Source of the DNA: Nitrospirota bacterium
GTDB lineage: Bacteria; Nitrospirota; 9FT-COMBO-42-15; HDB-SIOI813
Assembly (NCBI GenBank): GCA_020846775.1
Contig: JADLDG010000034.1
Coordinates: 1-64,000, forward strand
DNA: 64,000 nucleotides
Direction of reading: 5' to 3'
Of this stretch, positions 1 to 6,660 are shown one piece after another; the stretch's first letter is position 1, and each line of letters starts with the position of its first letter. Under the pieces are notes generated by a model. That model did not search any database. It was not told the origin of the DNA and worked only from the letters and a program-made list of their open reading frames with translations. The position numbers and the translations under genes are program-made.

Positions 1-155
<155 letters not shown>

Positions 156-262
156 TTAATAACGATAATACAATAACAAAAGAAGCTACATGTTTCAATC
201 ATTATTTTATTTTTTTAATGGGGGAAATGAAAGGTTTCTTATGAAAACATCATGAGTAAAAA

Positions 263-562
263 CTATTTCCAACCGAGCTGCTTCCGGGCCCAGTCGCTGA
301 TCCGTTCAGGAGTCCATGGAGGATCCCATACCAGGTCAACCTTAACGTTTGATACGCCTTCAAGCTGTCTCACAGCATCCTCTGCCCCTCTCGATATACT
401 TTCATGTAGAGGACATCCTGCTGTGGTCATGGTCATCTTGATGACTACATCGCCACTATCAAGCTTTACATCGTAAATAAGTCCCAGGTCAACTATGTTA
501 ATACCTATTTCAGGGTCAATGACATGTTTCAATGCGGTTAATATAAGCTGTTCAGAAAGCAT
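263..562 (-). CDS. MIP18/SufT family (DUF59) Fe-S assembly factor
   Basis: A 99-residue single-domain protein. It has the DPEIG motif near residue 17 and the TTAGCP motif near residue 47-52, including the conserved cysteine; both are hallmarks of the DUF59/MIP18 family (SufT, PaaD, Cia2). Family members help insert or maturate Fe-S clusters in target proteins. It is the last gene of a minus-strand run that begins with a Crp/Fnr regulator, 11 bases after the heme-copper-oxidase-like gene, so it probably serves a metalloprotein made under the same conditions. The C-terminal stretch after residue 75 (WDPPWTPERIS) is typical of the PaaD-like subgroup. Partner protein unknown. Confidence 0.8.
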   Translation of the reverse strand: MLSEQLILTALKHVIDPEIGINIVDLGLIYDVKLDSGDVVIKMTMTTAGCPLHESISRGAEDAVRQLEGVSNVKVDLVWDPPWTPERISDWARKQLGWK

Positions 563-573
563 TTATATCCGTC

Positions 574-1845
574 CTATTTACGTGTAAATACCGTCAGCAT
601 ATTATAGCCAAACAAAAGCGATGCAACAAATGTTATAGTTAAGCCAACTCCTAATATCATCTGATTCTCCAGGTATAAACCGACGATTACGTTCGGAACA
701 CCAATATTTATAAGCCAGAACTGGATGTTGCCAACCTTCTCGGAAAACATGTCTTTAAGAAGAGGCACCTTTTCCTTTCCGACCTTATCACTGTATTTGT
801 GAAACCAGACCAGGAATGGGACAATCTTGTACATCATACCGATCATCAATAATGTAATACAACCAAACAACACGGTAAATCCATATATAAGTATTATACG
901 CTGACGTATATCAGGAGATATATTAATTAACGAGATAATGACTCCAAGCACAGCAGCTAATGGTATATATGCATACGATAACATAGCGTGGCGAAGACCT
1001 ATATCCAACGCCTTTCTCATTCGGCCTTTCATTATGATCACAACCTGATAAGAGAACATAATCAGACCTGCTAAAATAAACAGTGTGCTGTAAAAAGGTC
1101 TGTGCGAAAGAAACTCGACAATAATACCAATAATGCCAAGATTAACCAGCGAGAATGCGGTCCATCCAGGCCAGGTCCTGTATGAATATGATAGAGTAAA
1201 CATTGGGAGGAGTTTGTATGACACCCCCATGATAATCATGGAAAACCACCCGCCGAATCCTATGGCCGCATGCAAAGCAAGGTAGTTCAGGTGGTTGCTC
1301 TTTATAAAGGGCATACTCAGGTTAAATCCAAGGAATAAACCTATGGAGGCAACGATGGTCAGGTAGACTATCGCAGCAATAATATGGGCTATTGTAATAT
1401 TAATACTCTTTACCTTACGTAAGGTCAGGGCAACATTTATAACGAACAGGAGGATAGCGGAAAAGGCTATGCCTGCAGCCCAGGCCATCCCGCCTCCCTT
1501 CGTAGCAAAGAACCAGAAATGACCTGCAATAGTTACGACAGCCAGGACATAAAACCACAGACCCCATTTTGCAATCCAAACGCTGAAGAGGGATGTTTCA
1601 AGTATTACAGGCACAAGTTGCGTCATTGCACCCATTATAATCAGAGTGGCCCATCCAAGAACAGCTATATGTGCAAACGACAGGATTTTAGGCTGAAAAT
1701 GGAATCCGGAAATATAACCTGAACTCAACAGCATAAGCCCATTTAAGAATATAAGGGTTATTGTAGCTATGATGAAGTAGAGGCGCACAACCTTAAATGG
1801 CGGTGTAAAAGGTGTCGCTATACTACCTGGAAATGAAGTACTCAT
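574..1845 (-). CDS. Polytopic membrane protein related to heme-copper oxidase subunit I / NnrS-type proteins
   Basis: A 423-residue protein made almost entirely of hydrophobic segments (about 12 predicted by eye). Three related segments can be seen: HIAVLGW followed by IIMGAMTQLVP near residue 80, HAAIGFGGW followed by IIMGVSYKLLP near residue 195, and LLMIGMMYKIVP near residue 335. The histidines at the start of the first two are candidate heme or metal ligands. I see no HH pair like the Cu-B ligands of true oxidases, so oxygen or NO reductase activity is doubtful. Its place behind DUF2249 and ScdA_N genes and a Crp/Fnr regulator suggests a role in the nitrogen-oxide response. Exact function not assigned. 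Confidence 0.6.
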   Translation of the reverse strand: MSTSFPGSIATPFTPPFKVVRLYFIIATITLIFLNGLMLLSSGYISGFHFQPKILSFAHIAVLGWATLIIMGAMTQLVPVILETSLFSVWIAKWGLWFYVLAVVTIAGHFWFFATKGGGMAWAAGIAFSAILLFVINVALTLRKVKSINITIAHIIAAIVYLTIVASIGLFLGFNLSMPFIKSNHLNYLALHAAIGFGGWFSMIIMGVSYKLLPMFTLSYSYRTWPGWTAFSLVNLGIIGIIVEFLSHRPFYSTLFILAGLIMFSYQVVIIMKGRMRKALDIGLRHAMLSYAYIPLAAVLGVIISLINISPDIRQRIILIYGFTVLFGCITLLMIGMMYKIVPFLVWFHKYSDKVGKEKVPLLKDMFSEKVGNIQFWLINIGVPNVIVGLYLENQMILGVGLTITFVASLLFGYNMLTVFTRK

Positions 1846-1857
1846 GAACGTATTTAC

Positions 1858-2385
1858 CTACCCCTTCTTTGTAATCCTGACCTTGTAATATCCCTCTTGT
1901 ATCTTTTCTGAAGATGCCTGAAACCCAAGGTGCTCGAGCTTGTCATAAAGCATAACAGGTTCGCGGTGATGATGTACGAGCAGGGTGGAATTCTTACCAA
2001 CCTGTGGAAGCAGCTCAAGTATCTTTACCATAGGCTCCGGCGGTTCGAGGCCCCGGACGTCAATCTCAATGGTCTTTTGCTCTTCAGAGGCAGATTCTTC
2101 ATTCCCGGCAATTTTGCCTGCCGGGGCCCCTGTTTCGCCTTTGTAAAAGTAAATATGCCATAATCCATTTATCTGTTCTGTTTTGTGATCATAGCCCTTC
2201 ATCTGCAATACTGTATACAATGGCACCGGTTCGAAAACGATAACCAGGTGTAACACCTGATCATCGCTCATACTGCCAAGTGTCTTTATTATGAGGTTGA
2301 ACGGGTCCCTGCCGGCATCTAATTCAGGTCGCACATCCAGATCTACAATCTTTTCCTTTGGTAAACTTTTCAGTTTCTCTATCAT
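1858..2385 (-). CDS. Tandem DUF2249 protein
   Basis: 175 residues with two copies of the DUF2249 fold. The first copy starts at IVDLDVRPELDAGRDPF (residues 13-29) and the second at IEIDVRGLEPPEPM (about 107-120); each begins with the typical D-V/D-R-P-like strand and ends with an aromatic-rich strand. A charged alanine-rich linker (about residues 85-105) joins them. The second copy contains VHHHREPVMLYD, where the usual DxDP region of single-domain members sits. DUF2249 proteins are small cytoplasmic proteins of unknown biochemistry that recur beside nitric-oxide and denitrification genes; a redox or metal-handling role is only an inference. Twelve bases separate it from the single-domain DUF2249 gene upstream. 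Confidence 0.75.
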   Translation of the reverse strand: MIEKLKSLPKEKIVDLDVRPELDAGRDPFNLIIKTLGSMSDDQVLHLVIVFEPVPLYTVLQMKGYDHKTEQINGLWHIYFYKGETGAPAGKIAGNEESASEEQKTIEIDVRGLEPPEPMVKILELLPQVGKNSTLLVHHHREPVMLYDKLEHLGFQASSEKIQEGYYKVRITKKG

Positions 2386-2397
2386 TCTAATTATCTC

Positions 2398-2640
2398 CTA
2401 TTGTTTTTTTTCTATTTCCACCTTCCATATCTCCGGCCCCTGCGCGATATACTTCCATCCATATTTGCCCTGCCTCTCAAACTCAAACTGATACTTAAGC
2501 GGCACCGGGTCATGATCATTAATAATCAGTAATATTTCACCCGGATTCAGGCTGTCAAATGTCTGAAATATCCGTGGATGCTTATCCCTCGGTGGTATAA
2601 CCCTTACGTCAAGTTCTACAATCTTTTTTTCTGTTTGCAT
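2398..2640 (-). CDS. DUF2249 single-domain protein
   Basis: 80 residues covering one DUF2249 domain: VELDVRVIPPRDKHPRIF at the N-terminus, then a LIINDHDPVPLKYQFE segment, which carries the D-H-D-P motif typical of the family. It sits between the ScdA_N-domain gene and the tandem DUF2249 gene with 12-14-base gaps, so these are almost certainly one transcript. Start ATG at 2640 is preceded by GGAGG at short distance. Function of the family is unknown; the histidine in the DHDP motif could bind a metal. Confidence 0.75.
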   Translation of the reverse strand: MQTEKKIVELDVRVIPPRDKHPRIFQTFDSLNPGEILLIINDHDPVPLKYQFEFERQGKYGWKYIAQGPEIWKVEIEKKQ

Positions 2641-2654
2641 TTTCTACCTCCTTA

Positions 2655-2843
2655 TTATATTACACATTGATCAAGAGCCTTCATTAAGTCATCCAGGACA
2701 GCCTTATCTTCCCTGGCTGCCTGTTCAAGGCTTCTGTTTCCGCCACAACAGGCATCTATGTTAAACGTGGTAAATATACCGACACTCTTAGGGTAGAGTT
2801 TCAACACCTGATTGACTGTCATCTCTTTAGTTATTCCCGGCAT
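2655..2843 (-). CDS. ScdA_N (DUF542) domain protein
   Basis: 62 residues comprising only the N-terminal domain that in ScdA/YtfE/RIC (di-iron proteins that repair Fe-S clusters after NO damage) precedes the hemerythrin domain. The diagnostic IDACCGGNRSL motif with its adjacent cysteines is present at about residues 29-39. The di-iron domain is absent, so this is a stand-alone version rather than a truncated RIC: it has its own ribosome-binding site (AAGGAGG, 2851-2857) and stop. It is the first gene after the FNR/DNR-like operator at 2895-2908 and heads the DUF2249 cluster, which supports an NO or redox stress role. Confidence 0.8.
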   Translation of the reverse strand: MPGITKEMTVNQVLKLYPKSVGIFTTFNIDACCGGNRSLEQAAREDKAVLDDLMKALDQCVI

Positions 2844-2894
2844 CTCATTACCTCCTTGTATTATAGAATTTAACAGTAAGACTGATAATTCACA

Positions 2895-2908
2895 ATGATA
2901 TATATCAT
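2895..2908. promoter_or_regulatory. FNR/DNR/CRP-type operator palindrome upstream of the ScdA_N-DUF2249 operon
   Basis: Perfect 14-base palindrome ATGATATATATCAT. Its core TGAT-N4-ATCA is the half-site pattern recognised by FNR and DNR/NnrR regulators. It lies between the Crp/Fnr gene (ending at 2910) and the ScdA_N gene (start 2843). Its centre is 41.5 bases from position 2860, where a transcript would begin just before the ribosome-binding site; a TTAAAT at about 2867-2873 could be the matching -10 element. A perfect TATAAT at 2865-2860 would start transcription inside the ribosome-binding site and fits less well. The adjacent regulator is the obvious candidate ligand. Confidence 0.55.
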
Positions 2909-2909
2909 A

Positions 2910-3602
2910 CTAATTATCACTTTCTTGTCCGATGATCTCCTGGAGTCTGTCAGGCTTGAGGATAGTAATTCCACTTTTTGCTGTCTCTATGACCCCCTCC
3001 TTCTGGAATCTGCTCATTACCCTTATGGTGGTCTCTATTGTGGTTCCAACCATACTTGCTATATCCTTACGAGTCAGGTGCAGATTAATACTCTTCCCAC
3101 GGTCTTTATCAGTCATATTGGCAAGTTTCAAAAGAGTGGCTGCAATCCTTTTTTCTACCCTGGCAGTCAGAGCCGCCTCAATCCGTTCTACGAACTCTCG
3201 TTGTTTCCTGCCCATAGTCAGAAGGAACTTGGCAGCAACCTCAGGCATTGTTTCAAGGATTTCAAAACAGTGAGTATGGTGAAACTTAATAACTGTAGTT
3301 TTTCCCACGGTAAGCGCAGATGCGGGGTATGGCCTCCTGTCAAACACTGCAACCTCACCAAACGTATCCCCGGCCTTGAACATGTGCATTATTATCTCTT
3401 TACCATCTTCTGCCTGCTTTATTGCCTTAATATTCCCCTCTTTAACTATACAAAACCAATCCGGTGAGTCTCCTTCATAGAAGACATATTCACCATTATT
3501 ATAGATAAACTCCTGTGCCATGTTGGATATTCCGGTTAGGTCTGTATCCGAGAGTGAAGAAAACATCGGAAGGTTTTTTAGAAATTCTTTTTTGGAAGTC
3601 AT
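2910..3602 (-). CDS. Crp/Fnr family transcriptional regulator
   Basis: 230 residues: a cyclic-nucleotide-binding-type beta-roll (about 20-120), a dimerisation helix (about 125-150) and a winged helix-turn-helix (about 170-215). The recognition helix reads TTIETTIRVMSR; the E-x3-R spacing matches the DNA-contacting residues of CRP and FNR. There is no N-terminal four-cysteine set, so it is not an oxygen-sensing FNR with an Fe-S cluster; DNR/NnrR-like (heme/NO) or effector-free members are possible. A TATAAT sits at 3641-3636, about 34 bases before the start. The gene directly precedes a TGAT-N4-ATCA operator and the ScdA_N/DUF2249 operon, its likely target. Confidence 0.85.
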   Translation of the reverse strand: MTSKKEFLKNLPMFSSLSDTDLTGISNMAQEFIYNNGEYVFYEGDSPDWFCIVKEGNIKAIKQAEDGKEIIMHMFKAGDTFGEVAVFDRRPYPASALTVGKTTVIKFHHTHCFEILETMPEVAAKFLLTMGRKQREFVERIEAALTARVEKRIAATLLKLANMTDKDRGKSINLHLTRKDIASMVGTTIETTIRVMSRFQKEGVIETAKSGITILKPDRLQEIIGQESDN

Positions 3603-3698
3603 AATCTCAGAGATAAAGCGATAATCTTATGACAGATTATATCCCGTTCTTATCTGAAATGGAAGTCAATATATGTGAGGGATAATAAATCCTGTGTA

Positions 3699-3857
3699 TC
3701 AGGAACTAAAGTCGACAGCGTCAGAAGTGGTCTTTTCATTATCCGGACTGTATTCAAGGTGTGAAATTATTTTTTGAATTAGAGAGTTCTTCTCATCTTC
3801 AGTCATTGTAACAAATAGAGGACTCAAACTGAGTGTTTCTTCTATATGATCATCCAA
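3699..3857 (-). CDS. Unlisted microprotein, 52 residues, TTG start
   Basis: Open frame starting with TTG at 3857-3855, preceded by AAGGAG at proper distance (about 3867-3872), ending TGA at 3699. The product begins LDDHIEETLSLSPLFV and is acidic, with a predicted helical middle (TEDEKNSLIQKIISHLEY). I recognise no family. A competing ATG frame behind the same ribosome-binding site stops after seven codons. It lies 38 bases after the next small frame (3896-4036) and 96 bases before the Crp/Fnr gene, all on the same strand, so the three may be one transcript. It fills what otherwise looks like an empty 770-base gap. Confidence 0.45.
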   Translation of the reverse strand: MDDHIEETLSLSPLFVTMTEDEKNSLIQKIISHLEYSPDNEKTTSDAVDFSS

Positions 3858-3895
3858 ACTTTCATCTCCTTAAAAAATACGGTGAACGATCTACA

Positions 3896-4036
3896 TCAGG
3901 CATTACCGGAAAATGGTTGAATATAAAAGGGCACGTCTTTAGTCACACCGACAATCTTTTCAATTATCGCCAAAGTATCCTGAGTCGGCAAATGCATTTC
4001 AACACTTAATATATACGTCCTGATAATTTCATTCAT
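3896..4036 (-). CDS. Unlisted microprotein, 46 residues
   Basis: Frame beginning at ATG 4036 (an in-frame ATG also exists at 4045) and ending TGA at 3896. GGGGG at about 4046-4050 gives normal spacing to the 4036 start. The peptide (MNEIIRTYILSVEMHLPT... ending FSGNA) alternates hydrophobic and polar residues as a soluble alpha/beta peptide would and has no membrane segment. No family recognised. It is the first gene after a sigma-54-like promoter at 4077-4092, whose predicted start point near 4066 leaves a 20-30-base leader. Codon use resembles the neighbours. Expression is inferred only. Confidence 0.42.
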   Translation of the reverse strand: MNEIIRTYILSVEMHLPTQDTLAIIEKIVGVTKDVPFYIQPFSGNA

Positions 4037-4076
4037 GACCTTCATCCCCCAGTCTTAGTTGCATATGGTATTATTT

Positions 4077-4092
4077 TGCATTTTGTATGCCA
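4077..4092 (-). promoter_or_regulatory. Sigma-54-like (-24/-12) promoter for the two microprotein genes
   Basis: On the minus strand the sequence TGGCATACAAAATGCA has the -24 GG and -12 GC separated by exactly ten bases, as required for RpoN promoters, and matches TGGCA and TGCA on either side. The predicted start is near 4066, 20-30 bases before the start of the 46-residue frame. A sigma-70 reading of the same stretch also exists (TTGATA, 17-base spacer, AATAAT), so RpoN dependence is not certain. Two direct copies of GTGTAGAAAT lie 140 and 170 bases upstream, a normal distance for activator sites. A sigma-54 activator gene is in the window at 27797-29239. Confidence 0.4.
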
Positions 4093-4200
4093 TATCAAGA
4101 AAAACAGTTACGTTTGGGCAGCACTCTATAACCTATTGATATTATAGAATATACAAAAATATAGACAGAGACGGATGTCAGGGTTCGTTGAGTTGAGTAC

Positions 4201-4240
4201 GTGTAGAAATGGAAACAAATGTTATAAAGTGTGTAGAAAT
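4201..4240. repeat. Two direct copies of GTGTAGAAAT, 30 bases apart
   Basis: Identical ten-base words at 4201-4210 and 4231-4240, about three helical turns apart, in the spacer between aconitase and the microprotein genes. Their distance from the sigma-54-like promoter at 4077-4092 suits enhancer-type activator sites. No protein can be assigned to them from the sequence. The rest of the 4046-4371 gap holds the aconitase terminator and AT-rich sequence with no further gene that I can support. Confidence 0.4.
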
Positions 4241-4273
4241 CGTATCCTCCATAATAATTGTGTAATTACTACA

Positions 4274-4315
4274 CAAAAAAGATGGGGAACAACTGCTGTG
4301 CAGTTTGTCCCCCAT
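4274..4315 (-). terminator. Rho-independent terminator of the aconitase gene
   Basis: Read on the minus strand, a nearly perfect stem (ATGGGGGACAAACTGC pairing with GCAGTTGTTCCCCAT, one bulge) with a short loop is followed directly by TCTTTTTTG. It lies 57 bases beyond the aconitase stop codon. Stem at 4282-4315, U-tract at 4280-4275. Confidence 0.85.
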
Positions 4316-4371
4316 TCAACATGCATAGAAAGGTACATCAATTGATAACCGCTGGTACTGGTCTTTGCCCT

Positions 4372-6288
4372 CTAAATCATGGCAAGGGCTCCACCAGCCT
4401 TAAGCATAGGGATGTCCTTCTCTGAAAATGCCGGTTTAAGTTTGATCTCTGTTCCTCCATTTACAACCAGAGTAAGCAGCTCAGACGATATGTCAGATGT
4501 ATTCAACGTGACCTTATCTCCCTGCTTAATTTTTCCGTAATCTTCAGGATTGGCAAATGTAAGAGGAAGGATACCAAAATTAATAAGGTTTGCAAGATGT
4601 ATCCTGGCAAATGAGGTTGTAATTACTGCCTTGACCCCGAGAAACATGGGGCAAAGTCCTGCGTGTTCACGACTGGAACCCTGTCCGTAGTTTTCACCCC
4701 CCACAATAAATCCATAACCTCCACTGTCACGCAATGCCTCTGCACGGCTCGCAAATGTAGGGTCAACCTGCACAAATGTTGCCTTGCGTGCGTACTCAGG
4801 AACATTAGACCTGAGCGGCAGGTATTTTCCGGCAGGCTGAATATGATCAGTTGTTATATTGTCTCCAAGATAGAGCAGCACCTCACCAGAGATTTTATCC
4901 GGCAGAGGTCTGAATTCAGGAAGAGGGGCAATATTGGGTCCACGAATAATCTTCACCTGTTTTGCAGCTTCTTCAGTATATGGAGGGATAATCATCCTGT
5001 CATCTATAACCGGAGATGTTATTTTAATCACAGGGGCCTTTCCCAGAGTCCTGGGATCTGTCATTACGGCTGTTAATGCGCATGCCCCTGCAACCTCAGG
5101 ACTAACCAAATATGCCTTAGCCGACTTCGTACCTGTTCTACCGGCGAAATTTCTGTTAAAGGTCCTGACAGTCACTCCACCACTTGGCGGCGCACCGCCC
5201 TGCCCTATACATGGGCCGCAAGTTGCCTCCAGTATCCTGACCCCGGCTGCAATGAGCATGGATAAATGCCCTGACTTCTCAATCTGTTGATAAACAGCAC
5301 GGGATCCGGGAGAAACTGTAACTGAGACATTAGGATTTACGACCTTACCATTTAGTATCTCTGCAAATATTGCCAGATCACGGAAAGAACTATTGGTACA
5401 ACTGCCGACGGCAACCTGGTCAACTTTCATACCGGCAAGTTCTTCTACTGTTTTTACATCTCCCGGACTTGGATCAACAGCCAGCAGCGGGACTAATGAC
5501 GACAGGTCAATTTCTATAGTATCGCTGTAAACAGCATCCTTATCAGCAGACAGAGCTACATACTGATCACCGCGACCCTGACTCTCAAGCCATGCCTTAG
5601 TCACCTCATCACTTGGAAACACTGACGTGGTTGCACCGGTTTCAGCGCCCATATTAGTAATCGTGGCACGTTCAGGAACAGCAAGTGTCGCGACTCCCGG
5701 CCCGGAATATTCAAAGACCTTCCCAACCCCGCCTTTTACACCAACACGCCTTAATAGCTCAAGGATTACATCCTTGGCGGAAACCCATTCAGGCAATTTC
5801 CCTGTAAGCCGAACATTTACAACTTCAGGCATCTTCAGGCCAAACGGCTTCCCCGCCATAGCGAATGCCACGTCAAGACCACCCGCACCTATCGCAATCT
5901 GCCCGACACCTCCTCCGGTAGGGGTATGGCTGTCCGAGCCTAACAGGGTCGTTCCAGGAACTCCGAAACGTTCCATGTGAATCTGGTGACAGATACCATT
6001 ACCAGGACGGGAGAAGTAAATCCCGTGTTTTGCAGCTATGCTCTGGAGAAACAGGTGATCATCAGGGTTCATATAATCCTGCTGTAATGTGTTATGGTCA
6101 ACATAACTTACCGACAGCTTTGTCTTTACCCTTGGTACACCCATAGCCTCAAACTGAAGATATGCCATTGTACCTGTTGCGTCCTGGGTCAACGTCTGAT
6201 CAATCCTGACAGATATTGACTTGCCAGCCTCCATACTGCCGGAGACCAAATGCTCCTGTATGATTTTTTGGGTAAGATTTGCTCCCAT
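4372..6288 (-). CDS. acn: Aconitate hydratase, Aquifex type
   Basis: 638 residues, the length of the short Aquifex-type aconitases (AcnA and AcnB are about 860-900). It isomerises citrate to isocitrate in the TCA cycle through a [4Fe-4S] cluster. The cluster cysteines are visible: GSCTNSS at about residue 295 and ATCGPCIGQGG at about 355-365. Early active-site histidines lie in LLGSDSHTPTGGG (about 115-127), and the swivel domain has YGQGSSREHAGL with the catalytic serine near residue 540. The ATG at 6288 is preceded by AGGAG. The gene stands alone with its own terminator downstream; isocitrate dehydrogenase is encoded 4.3 kb further along the same strand. Confidence 0.95.
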   Translation of the reverse strand: MGANLTQKIIQEHLVSGSMEAGKSISVRIDQTLTQDATGTMAYLQFEAMGVPRVKTKLSVSYVDHNTLQQDYMNPDDHLFLQSIAAKHGIYFSRPGNGICHQIHMERFGVPGTTLLGSDSHTPTGGGVGQIAIGAGGLDVAFAMAGKPFGLKMPEVVNVRLTGKLPEWVSAKDVILELLRRVGVKGGVGKVFEYSGPGVATLAVPERATITNMGAETGATTSVFPSDEVTKAWLESQGRGDQYVALSADKDAVYSDTIEIDLSSLVPLLAVDPSPGDVKTVEELAGMKVDQVAVGSCTNSSFRDLAIFAEILNGKVVNPNVSVTVSPGSRAVYQQIEKSGHLSMLIAAGVRILEATCGPCIGQGGAPPSGGVTVRTFNRNFAGRTGTKSAKAYLVSPEVAGACALTAVMTDPRTLGKAPVIKITSPVIDDRMIIPPYTEEAAKQVKIIRGPNIAPLPEFRPLPDKISGEVLLYLGDNITTDHIQPAGKYLPLRSNVPEYARKATFVQVDPTFASRAEALRDSGGYGFIVGGENYGQGSSREHAGLCPMFLGVKAVITTSFARIHLANLINFGILPLTFANPEDYGKIKQGDKVTLNTSDISSELLTLVVNGGTEIKLKPAFSEKDIPMLKAGGALAMI

Positions 6289-6483
6289 TTCATTCTCCTT
6301 TCTAAATTATACAAAATAGTTTATACGGGTTTAAATAACGAGGGGAATTTATGTTGTCAAATACCTGATACTGCACCCCCTTAACCTTAAGAGCCAAGGG
6401 AATTTAAGTATATTTAATAAAGGCAGATGTGTCAATATTTTTTTTACAGCGTTTTAGCCATTTTATGACTCCATTTTAGTCCC

Positions 6484-6511
6484 TTGACAATGACTTTTCA
6501 TAGACTATATT
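6484..6511 (+). promoter_or_regulatory. Sigma-70-type promoter ahead of comEC
   Basis: TTGACA at 6484-6489 and TATATT at 6506-6511 with a 16-base spacer (17 if ATATTT is used). It points toward comEC and would give a leader of roughly 140 bases that contains the 11-base tandem repeats at 6563-6595. The rest of the 6289-6660 gap shows no gene. Confidence 0.45.
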
Positions 6512-6562
6512 TAATTTTATAGACCTGCAAAAAAAGTCCTTTCCCGGACCATCATTATTACA

Positions 6563-6595
6563 TGCCTGACATTTGCCTGACATTTGCCTGACATT
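6563..6595. repeat. Three tandem copies of TGCCTGACATT
   Basis: Exact 11-base unit repeated three times head to tail (6563-6573, 6574-6584, 6585-6595), 66 bases before the comEC start. The unit length is close to one helical turn, so the copies present the same face. Could be regulator sites in the leader or a slippage-prone repeat; an in-frame TTG/ATG that would lengthen ComEC lies right at its end. Confidence 0.8.
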
Positions 6596-6660
6596 TGATG
6601 GACCCGTTAAACAAATCAATTAATTGTAAGTTCCATACGAACTATTTTGAAGGTATATTC

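Noticed and set aside
2860-2865. TATAAT as the -10 box for the ScdA_N operon
   Set aside because: Transcription would start inside or after the AGGAGG at 2851-2856, removing the ribosome-binding site; the TTAAAT option fits the operator spacing better.
4663-5290. Plus-strand frames opposite aconitase
   Set aside because: Antisense shadows of conserved aconitase codons; compositionally Pro/Ser/Thr-rich without motifs.
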